Shown here: in pieces, positions 6,562 to 12,985 of the stretch
Layout of the letters: each line of letters begins with the position of its first letter
Numbering within the stretch: the stretch's first letter is position 1
Origin: Chloroflexota bacterium
GTDB lineage: Bacteria > Chloroflexota > Chloroflexia > Thermomicrobiales > UBA6265
Reading direction: 5' to 3'
NCBI GenBank assembly: GCA_023389575.1
Contig: JAEWEG010000056.1
Coordinates: forward strand, 1-15,398
DNA length: 15,398 bases
Notes under the pieces: generated by a model
Told to the model about the DNA's origin: nothing
What the model saw: only the letters and a program-made list of their open reading frames with translations
Database searches by the model: none
Made by a program: the position numbers and the translations under genes

Positions 6562-7839
6562 ATGCGCCTCCCTCACCTCAGCTTTCACACCCGCCTGACC
6601 CTCACCATCGCCGGGGCGTTCATTGGCGCGATGGCGGTGATCCTGATCGTGGCCCTCTTCGCCGTCCGCAATTTCGACATCGGCTTCGTTTCGATGTCGT
6701 ACTCCACCCTTCCCCAACCCCAAACGCCCGTTTCCCCAGAGACTCCCGAATCCGTCCACGACATGCCAGCGGGGCCCAACGGCGACGCAGGTGACCCCAC
6801 CGAGCCACCTGACCCTCCCGAACCAGACGACCCGATGGAGGACACGCTGATCCCTGGAGCGGTATACGTGGTGGATGCCAACGGCGACGGCGGCACACCC
6901 GTCGAACTCGCGGTTGGACGCCTCCCCACCCTGACCCGGTGGTCGCTTGTTGTTCTTGCCGTGTTCGCCGTCCTTGCCATCGCCATCGCCTCGTGGATAA
7001 GCAAACGGTCACTGGGACGCATCGCCGGGATTACGCAGCTTGCGCGGGGACTCTCCGAGCACCATCTCGATCAACGGCTCAACCTCACCGGCCCGAACGA
7101 CGAGATCAAGCAGCTTGGCGATACGTTCGACGGCATGCTCGATCGCCTGCAGCGGGTGTTCACGAACCAGCGGTTGTTTGTCGCCAACGCGTCACACGAG
7201 CTTCGCACCCCACTCACCACCGCCCGGGTGGCGCTGGAAATCCCCCTCGCCCAGGATCGTGTGCCCGAGGACCTTCGCCCGGCCATCGAGCAGGCCCTCG
7301 CCGCCAACGCCCGCAGCGAGGACCTCATCGCGAGCCTGCTCGTCCTGGCCCAGGGGAACTTCGCACTCGACGCGCGGGAGCCGGCCGACCTGGCCGCCAT
7401 GCTGCTGAATGCGATTGAGGTCTCCCAGACGGAGGCACACCAGGCCGGCATCGCCTTCCATACCAGCCTCGCCGATGCGACGATCGAAGGCCATCCCACG
7501 CTTCTCAGCCAGGCGATCCAGAACCTGGTGCAGAACGCCGTGAGGCACAACGTCTCCAACGGCGATGTCTGGATAAGGACGGATTCACACCCGGAATCCG
7601 CAGTGATCTCGATCAGGAACACGGGCGCCGAATACGACGCGGACACGGTACGGAGGCTGCGGGAACCATTTCATCGCCACGACGCCACGCGCCTGGCCAC
7701 CGGCTCGGGCTTCGGCCTCGGCCTGGCCATCGTTGACAGCGTGGTCGCCATGCATTCCGGCACGCTTTCGATCATGGCGCGGTCGGGAGGCGGGCTCGAC
7801 GTGACCGTCAGTCTTCCCACCACCCAACCTCGGGAATGA
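6562..7839 (+). CDS. Membrane sensor histidine kinase
   Basis: The 425-residue kinase has TM1 (about 14-35), an extracellular segment (36-125), TM2 (about 127-146), a HAMP linker (147-200), and a HisKA dimerisation domain with phosphoacceptor H212 in ASHELRTPLTT. The HATPase domain follows, with an N-box (N321 and N325 in NLVQNAVRHN), a degenerate G1 box reading NTG (353-355) and a clear G2 box GSGFGLGLAI (381-390). The sensor segment is short and unusual: residues 50-95 are proline-, aspartate- and glutamate-rich, then comes VYVVDANGDGGTPVELAVG, which resembles the short sensor of PrrB/MprB-like kinases. It should phosphorylate the response regulator encoded one base upstream. The signal is unknown; acidic residues outside the membrane could sense cations or wall polymers. 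Confidence 0.93.
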   Translation: MRLPHLSFHTRLTLTIAGAFIGAMAVILIVALFAVRNFDIGFVSMSYSTLPQPQTPVSPETPESVHDMPAGPNGDAGDPTEPPDPPEPDDPMEDTLIPGAVYVVDANGDGGTPVELAVGRLPTLTRWSLVVLAVFAVLAIAIASWISKRSLGRIAGITQLARGLSEHHLDQRLNLTGPNDEIKQLGDTFDGMLDRLQRVFTNQRLFVANASHELRTPLTTARVALEIPLAQDRVPEDLRPAIEQALAANARSEDLIASLLVLAQGNFALDAREPADLAAMLLNAIEVSQTEAHQAGIAFHTSLADATIEGHPTLLSQAIQNLVQNAVRHNVSNGDVWIRTDSHPESAVISIRNTGAEYDADTVRRLREPFHRHDATRLATGSGFGLGLAIVDSVVAMHSGTLSIMARSGGGLDVTVSLPTTQPRE

Positions 7840-7865
7840 CTCCGGATTGCCTGATCGCCCGTTCG

Positions 7866-8654
7866 TTATGTCGCCAACCGGCGAATCAGTTCGCTCGACT
7901 CGGTGTCGGCCGGGAAAAAGCTCTCGATCGCCAGCTCGGACACCGTGACATCGGTGGCGGTGCCGAACACCGTGGTCGTGCTGATGAAGCGCACAACGCC
8001 CGCCGGGGTCCGTAGCGCGAATGGCACCACGATCTCCTGGCGATCTGACCGTGCCGGTTTCCTCCCTTTCATCACGGGATAGCCGGCCAGTTCCTCGCGC
8101 AACTCCACCAGTCGCGGATCGGCGGTCAGCGACACCTCATGATCCAGCCGCGCCAGCAGCGCGGAGAACAGCGTGTCCGGGTTGTCGACCACCGGCGGCA
8201 GTCCCTCCGGATGGAAGCAAACCCGCAGCACGTTCACCGGGGGCTCCAGCAGCTTTGGCGATACCTCTTCCAGCAACATCGGAACGGCGCCATTCATCGC
8301 CACCATGTTCCAGTACCGATCCACCGCCAGCGCGGGATATGGCTCGTGCCCGCGCAGGATGAGGTCCACCGCCTCGCGCACGTGGCGCAGGTTGGCGTCG
8401 TCCAGCGCCCGTTCCGGATAGACCGGCGCATAGCCGCCCGCCAGCAGCAAGGCGTTGCGCTCCCGCAGCGGCAGTTCCAGCCGGTCCGCAAGCCGCAACA
8501 GCATGTCACGGCTTGGCTTCGACCGTCCCGTTTCTAGAAAGCTCAGGTGCCGGGCCGACATCCCCGTTTCGTTCGCCAGGCTCAACTGGCTATGGTGTCG
8601 TCGCTGGCGCCAGTCGCGAAGGACGTCGCCAACGGTGCGCTCCATCGTGTTCAT
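7866..8654 (-). CDS. XRE-family transcriptional regulator with MmyB-like ligand-binding domain
   Basis: The product (262 residues from this ATG) begins with a Cro/C1-type helix-turn-helix (about 8-62). Its signature is SQLSLANETGMSARHLSFLE followed by TGRSKPS. The C-terminal part (about 95-245) contains PALAVDRYWNMVAMN and matches the MmyB-like domain thought to bind small lipophilic ligands. Such proteins are usually repressors of a divergent oxidoreductase or SnoaL-type gene, and a SnoaL-like gene is divergent here. Possible starts are ATGs at 8663, 8654 and 8645 and a GTG at 8690. GGGAG lies between the first two ATGs, so 8654 is a compromise and 8645 may be as good. Tandem palindromic repeats just upstream (8685-8732) are its likely operators. 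Its stop faces the kinase stop across 26 bp. Confidence 0.9.
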   Translation of the reverse strand: MNTMERTVGDVLRDWRQRRHHSQLSLANETGMSARHLSFLETGRSKPSRDMLLRLADRLELPLRERNALLLAGGYAPVYPERALDDANLRHVREAVDLILRGHEPYPALAVDRYWNMVAMNGAVPMLLEEVSPKLLEPPVNVLRVCFHPEGLPPVVDNPDTLFSALLARLDHEVSLTADPRLVELREELAGYPVMKGRKPARSDRQEIVVPFALRTPAGVVRFISTTTVFGTATDVTVSELAIESFFPADTESSELIRRLAT

Positions 8655-8684
8655 GGCTCCCATGGTGCCTGAAATCGACCCGGA

Positions 8685-8732
8685 TTTCACTTACCCGGGA
8701 GGTAATTGTTTCACCTACCCACCAGGTACAAG
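8685..8732. promoter_or_regulatory. Two tandem 24-bp operator repeats, each holding TACC-N5-GGTA
   Basis: Positions 8685-8708 and 8709-8732 are abutting direct repeats that agree at 17 of 24 bases, both beginning TTTCAC. Each contains an inverted repeat TACC-N5-GGTA, at 8692-8704 (extended to TTACC...GGTAA) and 8716-8728. The half-sites and first spacer base are conserved while the rest of the spacer differs, as expected for protein-bound dimer sites. Centres are 24 bp apart, a little over two helical turns. They occupy the gap between the divergent XRE regulator and the SnoaL-like gene, so cooperative autorepression is the natural reading. Confidence 0.7.
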
Positions 8733-8798
8733 CTGGACGCAGGACACCAGCCCGGCAGGTCGCCGAACCGCTGGTCTCCAGTTTCCAAGGAGGGCCAC

Positions 8799-9155
8799 AT
8801 GTCCCAGACCACCACCATTCCCGAGACCCTGATCGACAACTACATCGCCATCTGGAACGAAACCGACCCCACCCGCCGCCGGGAACTCATCGAGCAGACC
8901 TGGGCCGGGAACGGCCACTACAAGGACCCACTGCTGGAGGCCTCCGGCCACGAGGGCATCGACGCGATGACGGCCGGCTTCCAGCAGAACTATCCCGGCC
9001 ACACCTTCGAGCGGGTGACGGAACTCGACGCTGGCAACCGGTTCGGCTGGAAGCTCGTCGAGCCCGGAGGAACGGTCTTCATGACCGGCGTCGACACCGC
9101 CGAACTGGACGATACCGGCCGGTTCACCTCCATCCTCGGCGAGTTCAACCAGTAG
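8799..9155 (+). CDS. SnoaL-like / NTF2-fold small protein
   Basis: The 118-residue protein reads as a SnoaL-like polyketide-cyclase or NTF2-fold domain: an opening helix (LIDNYIAIWNETD), the short WAGNGHYKDPLLEASG segment typical of the fold, and a beta sheet ending GVDTAELDDTGRFTSILGEF. Members are small cone-shaped barrels that bind or isomerise small hydrophobic molecules; many have no known reaction. The ATG at 8799 follows AAGGAGGG by 4 bases, a strong site; an upstream TTG at 8706 would put coding sequence over the operators and is rejected. There is no signal peptide. It is the first gene facing the XRE regulator and probably the gene that regulator controls, together with the membrane protein 64 bp downstream. 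Confidence 0.85.
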   Translation: MSQTTTIPETLIDNYIAIWNETDPTRRRELIEQTWAGNGHYKDPLLEASGHEGIDAMTAGFQQNYPGHTFERVTELDAGNRFGWKLVEPGGTVFMTGVDTAELDDTGRFTSILGEFNQ

Positions 9156-9172
9156 GCTGCACCGTTTCAAGG

Positions 9173-9196
9173 GAGCCGGCTACCCCCGGCTGGCTC
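9173..9196 (+). other. Intergenic hairpin between the SnoaL and membrane genes
   Basis: GAGCCGGCT (9173-9181) and CGGCTGGCTC pair into a 9-bp stem with two G-U pairs around the loop ACCCCC, ending at 9196. It begins 18 bp after the SnoaL stop and ends 23 bp before the next ATG. Only TATT follows it, so it is a poor terminator. It may partly end or process the transcript and lower expression of the membrane gene. Confidence 0.35.
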
Positions 9197-9219
9197 TATT
9201 CCACCAAAGGACGAACCAC

Positions 9220-9633
9220 ATGTCCGTGCTCAACCGACTCGACCTCCGCACGATCCTCACGCTCGACGCCATCGCCAGCGGTGCCATGGGCCTGCTGCTC
9301 CTGCTTGGCGCCACGTTCCTCGACGGCCTGTTCGACCTGCCGGTGAACTTCCTCCGCGTGACCGGCGCGATCCTGCTGCCCTGGGCGGGGGCCCTGATCA
9401 TCGCGGCCAGCCGCCAACCCGTGAGCCGCGCCGCTGTCCGCGCGATCGCCGCGGTCAACCTGGCATGGGTGGCTGGAAGCCTCGTGCTGCTGGCCAGCGG
9501 CTGGGTCGACCCGAACGCGCTCGGGATCACCTTCATCATCGTCCAGGCCATCGCGGTCACCGGCTTCGCCGCCATCCAGATCGCCCGGATCACCGGAACC
9601 GAATCGATCGCCAGCGGGGCCTATCCAGCATGA
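9220..9633 (+). CDS. Small four-helix integral membrane protein, function unknown
   Basis: The 137-residue protein is almost all hydrophobic, with four predicted membrane helices at about 11-33, 43-63, 74-94 and 100-123 joined by short loops. Positive charges cluster in R65, R70 and R74, which would place the helix 2-3 loop in the cytoplasm. The helix 1 start, LDLRTILTLDAIASGAMGLLLLLG, resembles four-helix SPW/DoxX-like unknown-function membrane proteins often paired with regulators of this kind, but I cannot name a family securely. The ATG follows AAAGGA by 9 bases. It sits 64 bp after the SnoaL-like gene on the same strand and probably shares its operator-controlled promoter. A large inverted repeat ends the unit. 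Confidence 0.82.
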   Translation: MSVLNRLDLRTILTLDAIASGAMGLLLLLGATFLDGLFDLPVNFLRVTGAILLPWAGALIIAASRQPVSRAAVRAIAAVNLAWVAGSLVLLASGWVDPNALGITFIIVQAIAVTGFAAIQIARITGTESIASGAYPA

Positions 9634-9647
9634 CTGCCCTGACGGAA

Positions 9648-9678
9648 ACGCGCCGCAGGTCAGTGACCTCCGGCGCGT
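9648..9678. terminator. Long inverted repeat between convergent genes, bidirectional terminator
   Basis: ACGCGCCGCAGGTCA (9648-9662) and TGACCTCCGGCGCGT (9664-9678) are reverse complements at 14 of 15 positions around a single central G. The element lies in the 74-bp gap between the convergent membrane-protein stop (9633) and the secreted-protein stop (9708). It can fold in transcripts from either side. No strong T-run flanks it, so it may be a Rho-assisted or blocking hairpin. Confidence 0.65.
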
Positions 9679-9707
9679 CTTCGGGTGCCCTGGATCGAGA
9701 TCCCTGG

Positions 9708-10277
9708 CTACCCTTCGTTCAGGGGTACGGCGAAGCGGGTGACGCCACCACGGGTGACGGTTCCCTTCACGCGGTAGTCAAAGCCACCGCAGTCGCAGGC
9801 GGCTTCCTTGCCGTTCCCCATCAGGATCGCGGCCGAATCGCCAAACAGCACGGTCAGCGTGGCCGGCGCCTCCGGCTCACCCTCGGCGGGCAACTCCACA
9901 TCGAGCATGTACGGGAATGGTCCGGACCCGTTCGCGGTGGCCCAGCCAATCACGCGCCGCACTTCCGGCTTCTCATCGTCCGGCGCGATATAGCCGCTCA
10001 GCGACTGGGTCGTCATCACCAGCGGGCCATCCGGCGCGGAAGGATCCTCCAGGGAAAACGCGCCGACGTAGTCCGCCATCCCGTCGCCCCGGTCCTGGGC
10101 GAACGCCGCCAGCGAAAACTCGCCCTCGCCAGCGGGGGATTCGAAGATGCCGCCGCCAGCCACGCCATCGCCGAACACTGGTGGTTCCGGCCCCTCGCTG
10201 TCCTGAGCGGTCGCCATCCGGCCGACCGCGAATGACGCCGCCAGCGCTCCAAGCACAACCGTCCGCCGAGATTGCAT
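9708..10277 (-). CDS. Secreted protein of unknown function with Tat-like signal
   Basis: The ATG at 10277 (AGGGGTGG site) gives 189 residues. The N-terminus MQSRRTVVLGALAASFAVG with MATAQDSE is a twin-arginine-like signal peptide, cleaved probably after A24. The mature part (about 165 residues) looks beta-rich and carries C161-x-C163 in a CDCGGFDYRVKG segment near the C-terminus, which could form a vicinal-type disulfide or bind a metal. I do not recognise a family. The open frame extends upstream past the stop of the LarA-like gene, but that part is Arg/Ser-rich and lacks a start signal. It follows the LarA-like gene by 46 bp on the same strand, so the two are likely co-transcribed, ending at the inverted repeat at 9648-9678. 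Confidence 0.75.
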   Translation of the reverse strand: MQSRRTVVLGALAASFAVGRMATAQDSEGPEPPVFGDGVAGGGIFESPAGEGEFSLAAFAQDRGDGMADYVGAFSLEDPSAPDGPLVMTTQSLSGYIAPDDEKPEVRRVIGWATANGSGPFPYMLDVELPAEGEPEAPATLTVLFGDSAAILMGNGKEAACDCGGFDYRVKGTVTRGGVTRFAVPLNEG

Positions 10278-10323
10278 GCGTTCCACCCCTGATCTCGCTA
10301 CCCGTCCGCGTCGCCAAACCGGA

Positions 10324-11631
10324 CTACGGCTCGGTGGTGAACATCCCGGCGCCGTCGAACTCGATCGGCTCCAGCTCGCCAACCTGCTCCACATCGCCGG
10401 TCGCCAGCAGGTCGTCCACCAGCGTCTCGGAGGCGAGGAAGGTCGCCAGGTTCTTGGTCGATTCGATGCGCATGATCCGCGCCTTCCCCTCTTCCATCTT
10501 CAGCGCGGACGCGATCGCGAGTTGCAGGGCCTGCTGGTCGGAATCGACCGTGATCGGGATCCGCGCTCCGGCCGGCGACTTGGCGGTGATCATGTTCATA
10601 TAGGTCGGAATCGTGTCGATCCCATCCACCAGTTGCCGGAGGGCGAAGTCGAACATGCCAATGCCGGTGGCGTTCCCGTCCGTGTCCTCCGTCAGCCCGC
10701 GCACCACGTAGCGCTGGACCTTCGGCACCACATCCGTGAAGTCGATCGTGCCAGCCACGTCCCGGTTGATCACGTTGGGGTCGGCGCCGTCCCCGCTGAT
10801 GTCCTTGCCGATCCTGTCCACGATCAGCACGTCCACTTCCGGCACCCGCGGCAGCCTCGCCAGCTTCTGCTTGGACATCTCCAGCAACACGGCCTCGCGC
10901 TCGAACATGCCATCGCGCGGGACGGCCTCGATCACGCTCAGTTTGCTGAGGCCGTTCTCCACCAGCGCCATGCCGAAGGGAATGTTCACCTTGGACAGGC
11001 TGAAGCCCGCCACCCTCGGGATCAGGTCGCCGAAGGTGCCGATCCCCTGGCTGTGGAACCAGCTCGCACCCTTCTGCTTGCCCAAACCGATCGCGATCAT
11101 CTTCGCCAGGCCCGATTCCACCGGTCCCCGGAAATCGGTGTGCGGCTTCACCCGTCCCACCGGAATCACGACATCGGCCTCGTCGTGCGCGATCCGGTCG
11201 AAGTAGACCGGCACCCCACCGGGCAACTCGCCCAGCAGCACCGTCTCCATGGACGCCCGGATCGGGCAGCCCATTTCCTCCTCGACCACCCCGTAATGGG
11301 CCAGCAGCGCGGCCTGGCCCTCGGCGGTGGCTCCGCCGTGGCTTCCCATCGCCGGGATGATGAACGGCTCGCCACCGAGCGTCTTCACCTCGGCCACGAT
11401 CGCCTTCAGCACCTGGCCAATCCGGTCGATGCCGCGGCTGCCGCCCGTGATCGCCACCTTCGACCCGGCGGGGATCGCGGCGATCACCTCCGGCTTGCGA
11501 AACTCCCGGGCAACGGCGTCCGGAATCGAGCCCACGGGCTCGTCGTCCAGCCGCTGGCGAAACCGCGCCCAGCGCGGCAACGTGCTGTGCGAGAAAACAT
11601 CGAGCGGGGAAACGGTCTGGACCGGCGCCAT
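10324..11631 (-). CDS. LarA-like (DUF2088) protein, lactate racemase superfamily
   Basis: The 435-residue protein belongs to the DUF2088/LarA-type superfamily. Its N-terminal domain holds the Rossmann-like strand KVAITGGSRGIDRI (58-71) and then AMGSHGGATAEG (94-105), where H98 sits at the place of a LarA active-site histidine. A second motif VKPHTDFRGPVESGLAK (161-177), with H164 and K177, resembles the LarA PH...K segment that holds the nickel pincer cofactor. The spacing differs from that in true lactate racemase. The enzyme should be cytoplasmic. No larB, larC or larE genes for cofactor synthesis are in the window, so racemase activity is not claimed; other 2-hydroxyacid isomerisation or a cofactor-free role is open. 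The start ATG has AAGGAG nine bases upstream. The secreted protein gene follows by 46 bp. Confidence 0.82.
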   Translation of the reverse strand: MAPVQTVSPLDVFSHSTLPRWARFRQRLDDEPVGSIPDAVAREFRKPEVIAAIPAGSKVAITGGSRGIDRIGQVLKAIVAEVKTLGGEPFIIPAMGSHGGATAEGQAALLAHYGVVEEEMGCPIRASMETVLLGELPGGVPVYFDRIAHDEADVVIPVGRVKPHTDFRGPVESGLAKMIAIGLGKQKGASWFHSQGIGTFGDLIPRVAGFSLSKVNIPFGMALVENGLSKLSVIEAVPRDGMFEREAVLLEMSKQKLARLPRVPEVDVLIVDRIGKDISGDGADPNVINRDVAGTIDFTDVVPKVQRYVVRGLTEDTDGNATGIGMFDFALRQLVDGIDTIPTYMNMITAKSPAGARIPITVDSDQQALQLAIASALKMEEGKARIMRIESTKNLATFLASETLVDDLLATGDVEQVGELEPIEFDGAGMFTTEP

Positions 11632-11660
11632 GACAGGGGGCTCCTTCAGCGGCTGCTATC

Positions 11661-11680
11661 GAAACGTTTCCGTCATTCTA
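11661..11680 (-). promoter_or_regulatory. Palindromic operator and -10 candidate before the LarA-like gene
   Basis: GAAACGTTTC (11661-11670) is a perfect 10-bp palindrome with a central CG, the shape of LacI-family operator cores. On the minus strand TAGAAT (11680-11675) lies just before it and matches the -10 consensus at 5 of 6 positions, which would place the start of transcription inside the palindrome. No -35 is visible at the right distance. It lies 30-39 bp ahead of the LarA-like ATG in a 75-bp gap. Confidence 0.35.
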
Positions 11681-11706
11681 TCGCCGGTTTGGCGCACGCG
11701 CGCGTT

Positions 11707-12819
11707 CTATGCCGCCAGGTCGAGGTTGCAGCCCAGGAATCCATCCTCGAACCCGGTCATGAACGACTCCACTCGCTGGTCGCCCGTGCCGTGGGCGGTG
11801 ATATCGTCCCACTCCGTGGACGGGCTGTCTCCCGCCGCGCTGGTGATCGTGATCGCGTCCTCGACCTCGTCCCACCCGATCTCGCCGTTGGCCAGGGCAT
11901 CCTGGGTATATACGCCGGCCAGGCAATCGGCCTGAAGCTCGAACTCGATCGGGTACAAGCCGTCGTTCAACTCGGGATCGCGCGAAATCGTCACGCCGGT
12001 CATGATCTGCACGTGATGCCCCCACTCGTGGGAGACGATCATGGTGAATCCGTACGACCCCGAAATGTTGACCACCGTATCCTGGAAGCCGGGATCGTAG
12101 TACACGGTTTCGTCGGCGGTGCAGTAGTAGATCGCCTGCTCCTCGATGTCTTCCTCGAGGCCGCAGCCCGTGTCGATCGGCTCGGTCACGGCGACGATGT
12201 CGTCCACGCCTTCGTAGTCCAGGCCGGCGAGTTCGAACACGCCGTTCCAGAACCGGTCGATCTTCACATATGCCGCCTTGCGGAAGGCTGGCTGGTAATT
12301 CGACTCGCGCTCGGTGTCGTCCACGTCATCCATCAGGGCGTCGATCGCGGCTGCGTCGATGTCCGGGAACCAGCGCCAGCGCGAGCCCTCGCGCACCAGC
12401 ACCAGCGAGCGGTCTTCATCGGTGACCGCGCCGTCGCGCTCCACCTGCTGCCGATAGGTGACGGTCGCGGCATCCTCGTAGGTGTCGCCCGTCAGTGGCC
12501 AGGTCCATTCCCCGATATCGACCGTGATCTCGACGGGATCGTCGGCGGGGATTCCCGCGTCTCCCTGGGCCCAGGCGAAGAACGCCTGGCGCGGGAAGGC
12601 GTTGCGCGCGTCCGGATGCATCCGGTCGTAGAGATCGAAGTAGTCCTCGCGCTCCCACGTTCGAGACAGCTCGGTGGTGGTCGATGTGGCGCTGGCGGCC
12701 AGGTCTTCATCGGTTTGCGCGAGGGCCTGGGCGGGCACCAGCGCCCCGGCCAGCAGCACCGCCATGAGCATGCAGGTGAGGAAGATCGCGCGAATCGCGC
12801 GGAAGCTATGGATCGTCAT
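11707..12819 (-). CDS. Secreted neutral zinc metallopeptidase with N-terminal NTF2-like region
   Basis: The 370-residue product starts at the ATG at 12819 (AGGA site). A signal peptide or anchor (residues 9-34) ends ALAQTDE. Residues about 40-160 look like an NTF2-like accessory domain. The C-terminal peptidase part has the zincin motif H264-E265-W-G-H268-H269 in SHEWGHHVQ, and IEFELQADCLAG (291-302) supplies the third ligand (E294 or D298). This pair of motifs matches the putative neutral zinc metallopeptidase family (YpfJ-like, PF04228-type). Four cysteines in the catalytic part (C219, C233, C299, C364) suggest two disulfides, fitting an exported enzyme. The frame extends 107 codons upstream, but that part overlaps the znuA promoter and start and is rejected. 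It is divergent from znuA, so zinc supply and this zinc enzyme may share control. Confidence 0.87.
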   Translation of the reverse strand: MTIHSFRAIRAIFLTCMLMAVLLAGALVPAQALAQTDEDLAASATSTTTELSRTWEREDYFDLYDRMHPDARNAFPRQAFFAWAQGDAGIPADDPVEITVDIGEWTWPLTGDTYEDAATVTYRQQVERDGAVTDEDRSLVLVREGSRWRWFPDIDAAAIDALMDDVDDTERESNYQPAFRKAAYVKIDRFWNGVFELAGLDYEGVDDIVAVTEPIDTGCGLEEDIEEQAIYYCTADETVYYDPGFQDTVVNISGSYGFTMIVSHEWGHHVQIMTGVTISRDPELNDGLYPIEFELQADCLAGVYTQDALANGEIGWDEVEDAITITSAAGDSPSTEWDDITAHGTGDQRVESFMTGFEDGFLGCNLDLAA

Positions 12820-12914
12820 CGAATTCCTGTTCGGTGGGATGTCGGCGAGAACGTCGCGGCTCTCGGACGAGGAGTCGCCCATCGAGCCAGAGCGCATAAG
12901 ATACGCGCTCCGCA

Positions 12915-12944
12915 TTGACGGCAACCACTTTCCGTCGCTATGAT
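12915..12944 (+). promoter_or_regulatory. Sigma70-like promoter of znuA
   Basis: TTGACG (12915-12920) and TATGAT (12939-12944) are 18 bp apart, each matching consensus at 5 of 6 bases. Transcription would begin near 12951, giving a leader of about 35 bases before the znuA ATG. The last base of the -10 is the first base of the Fur/Zur-type palindrome, so repressor binding would directly block polymerase. Confidence 0.65.
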
Positions 12945-12958
12945 GATACTCAGTATCA
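12944..12958. promoter_or_regulatory. 7-1-7 Fur/Zur-type operator
   Basis: TGATACT-C-AGTATCA is a perfect inverted repeat with 7-bp arms and one central base. It has the geometry of Fur-superfamily 7-1-7 boxes (TGATAAT-n-ATTATCA) and differs from that consensus at one base per arm. Its position on the start of transcription of a zinc-binding protein gene makes Zur the most likely ligand, with Fur or Mur as alternatives. It is the only AT-rich palindrome of this kind noticed in the window. Confidence 0.7.
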
Positions 12959-12985
12959 CTTATTCGATCGATCCTGGAGTTTGGA

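Noticed and set aside
8706..8798. TTG-started extension of the SnoaL-like protein
   Set aside because: It runs across the tandem operators and lacks a ribosome binding site, while AAGGAGGG precedes the ATG at 8799.
10276..12918. Very long plus-strand open frame (880 codons)
   Set aside because: It is antisense to the secreted protein, LarA-like and metallopeptidase genes, is His/Arg/Asp-rich without recognisable domains, and is explained by GC-rich third-position bias.
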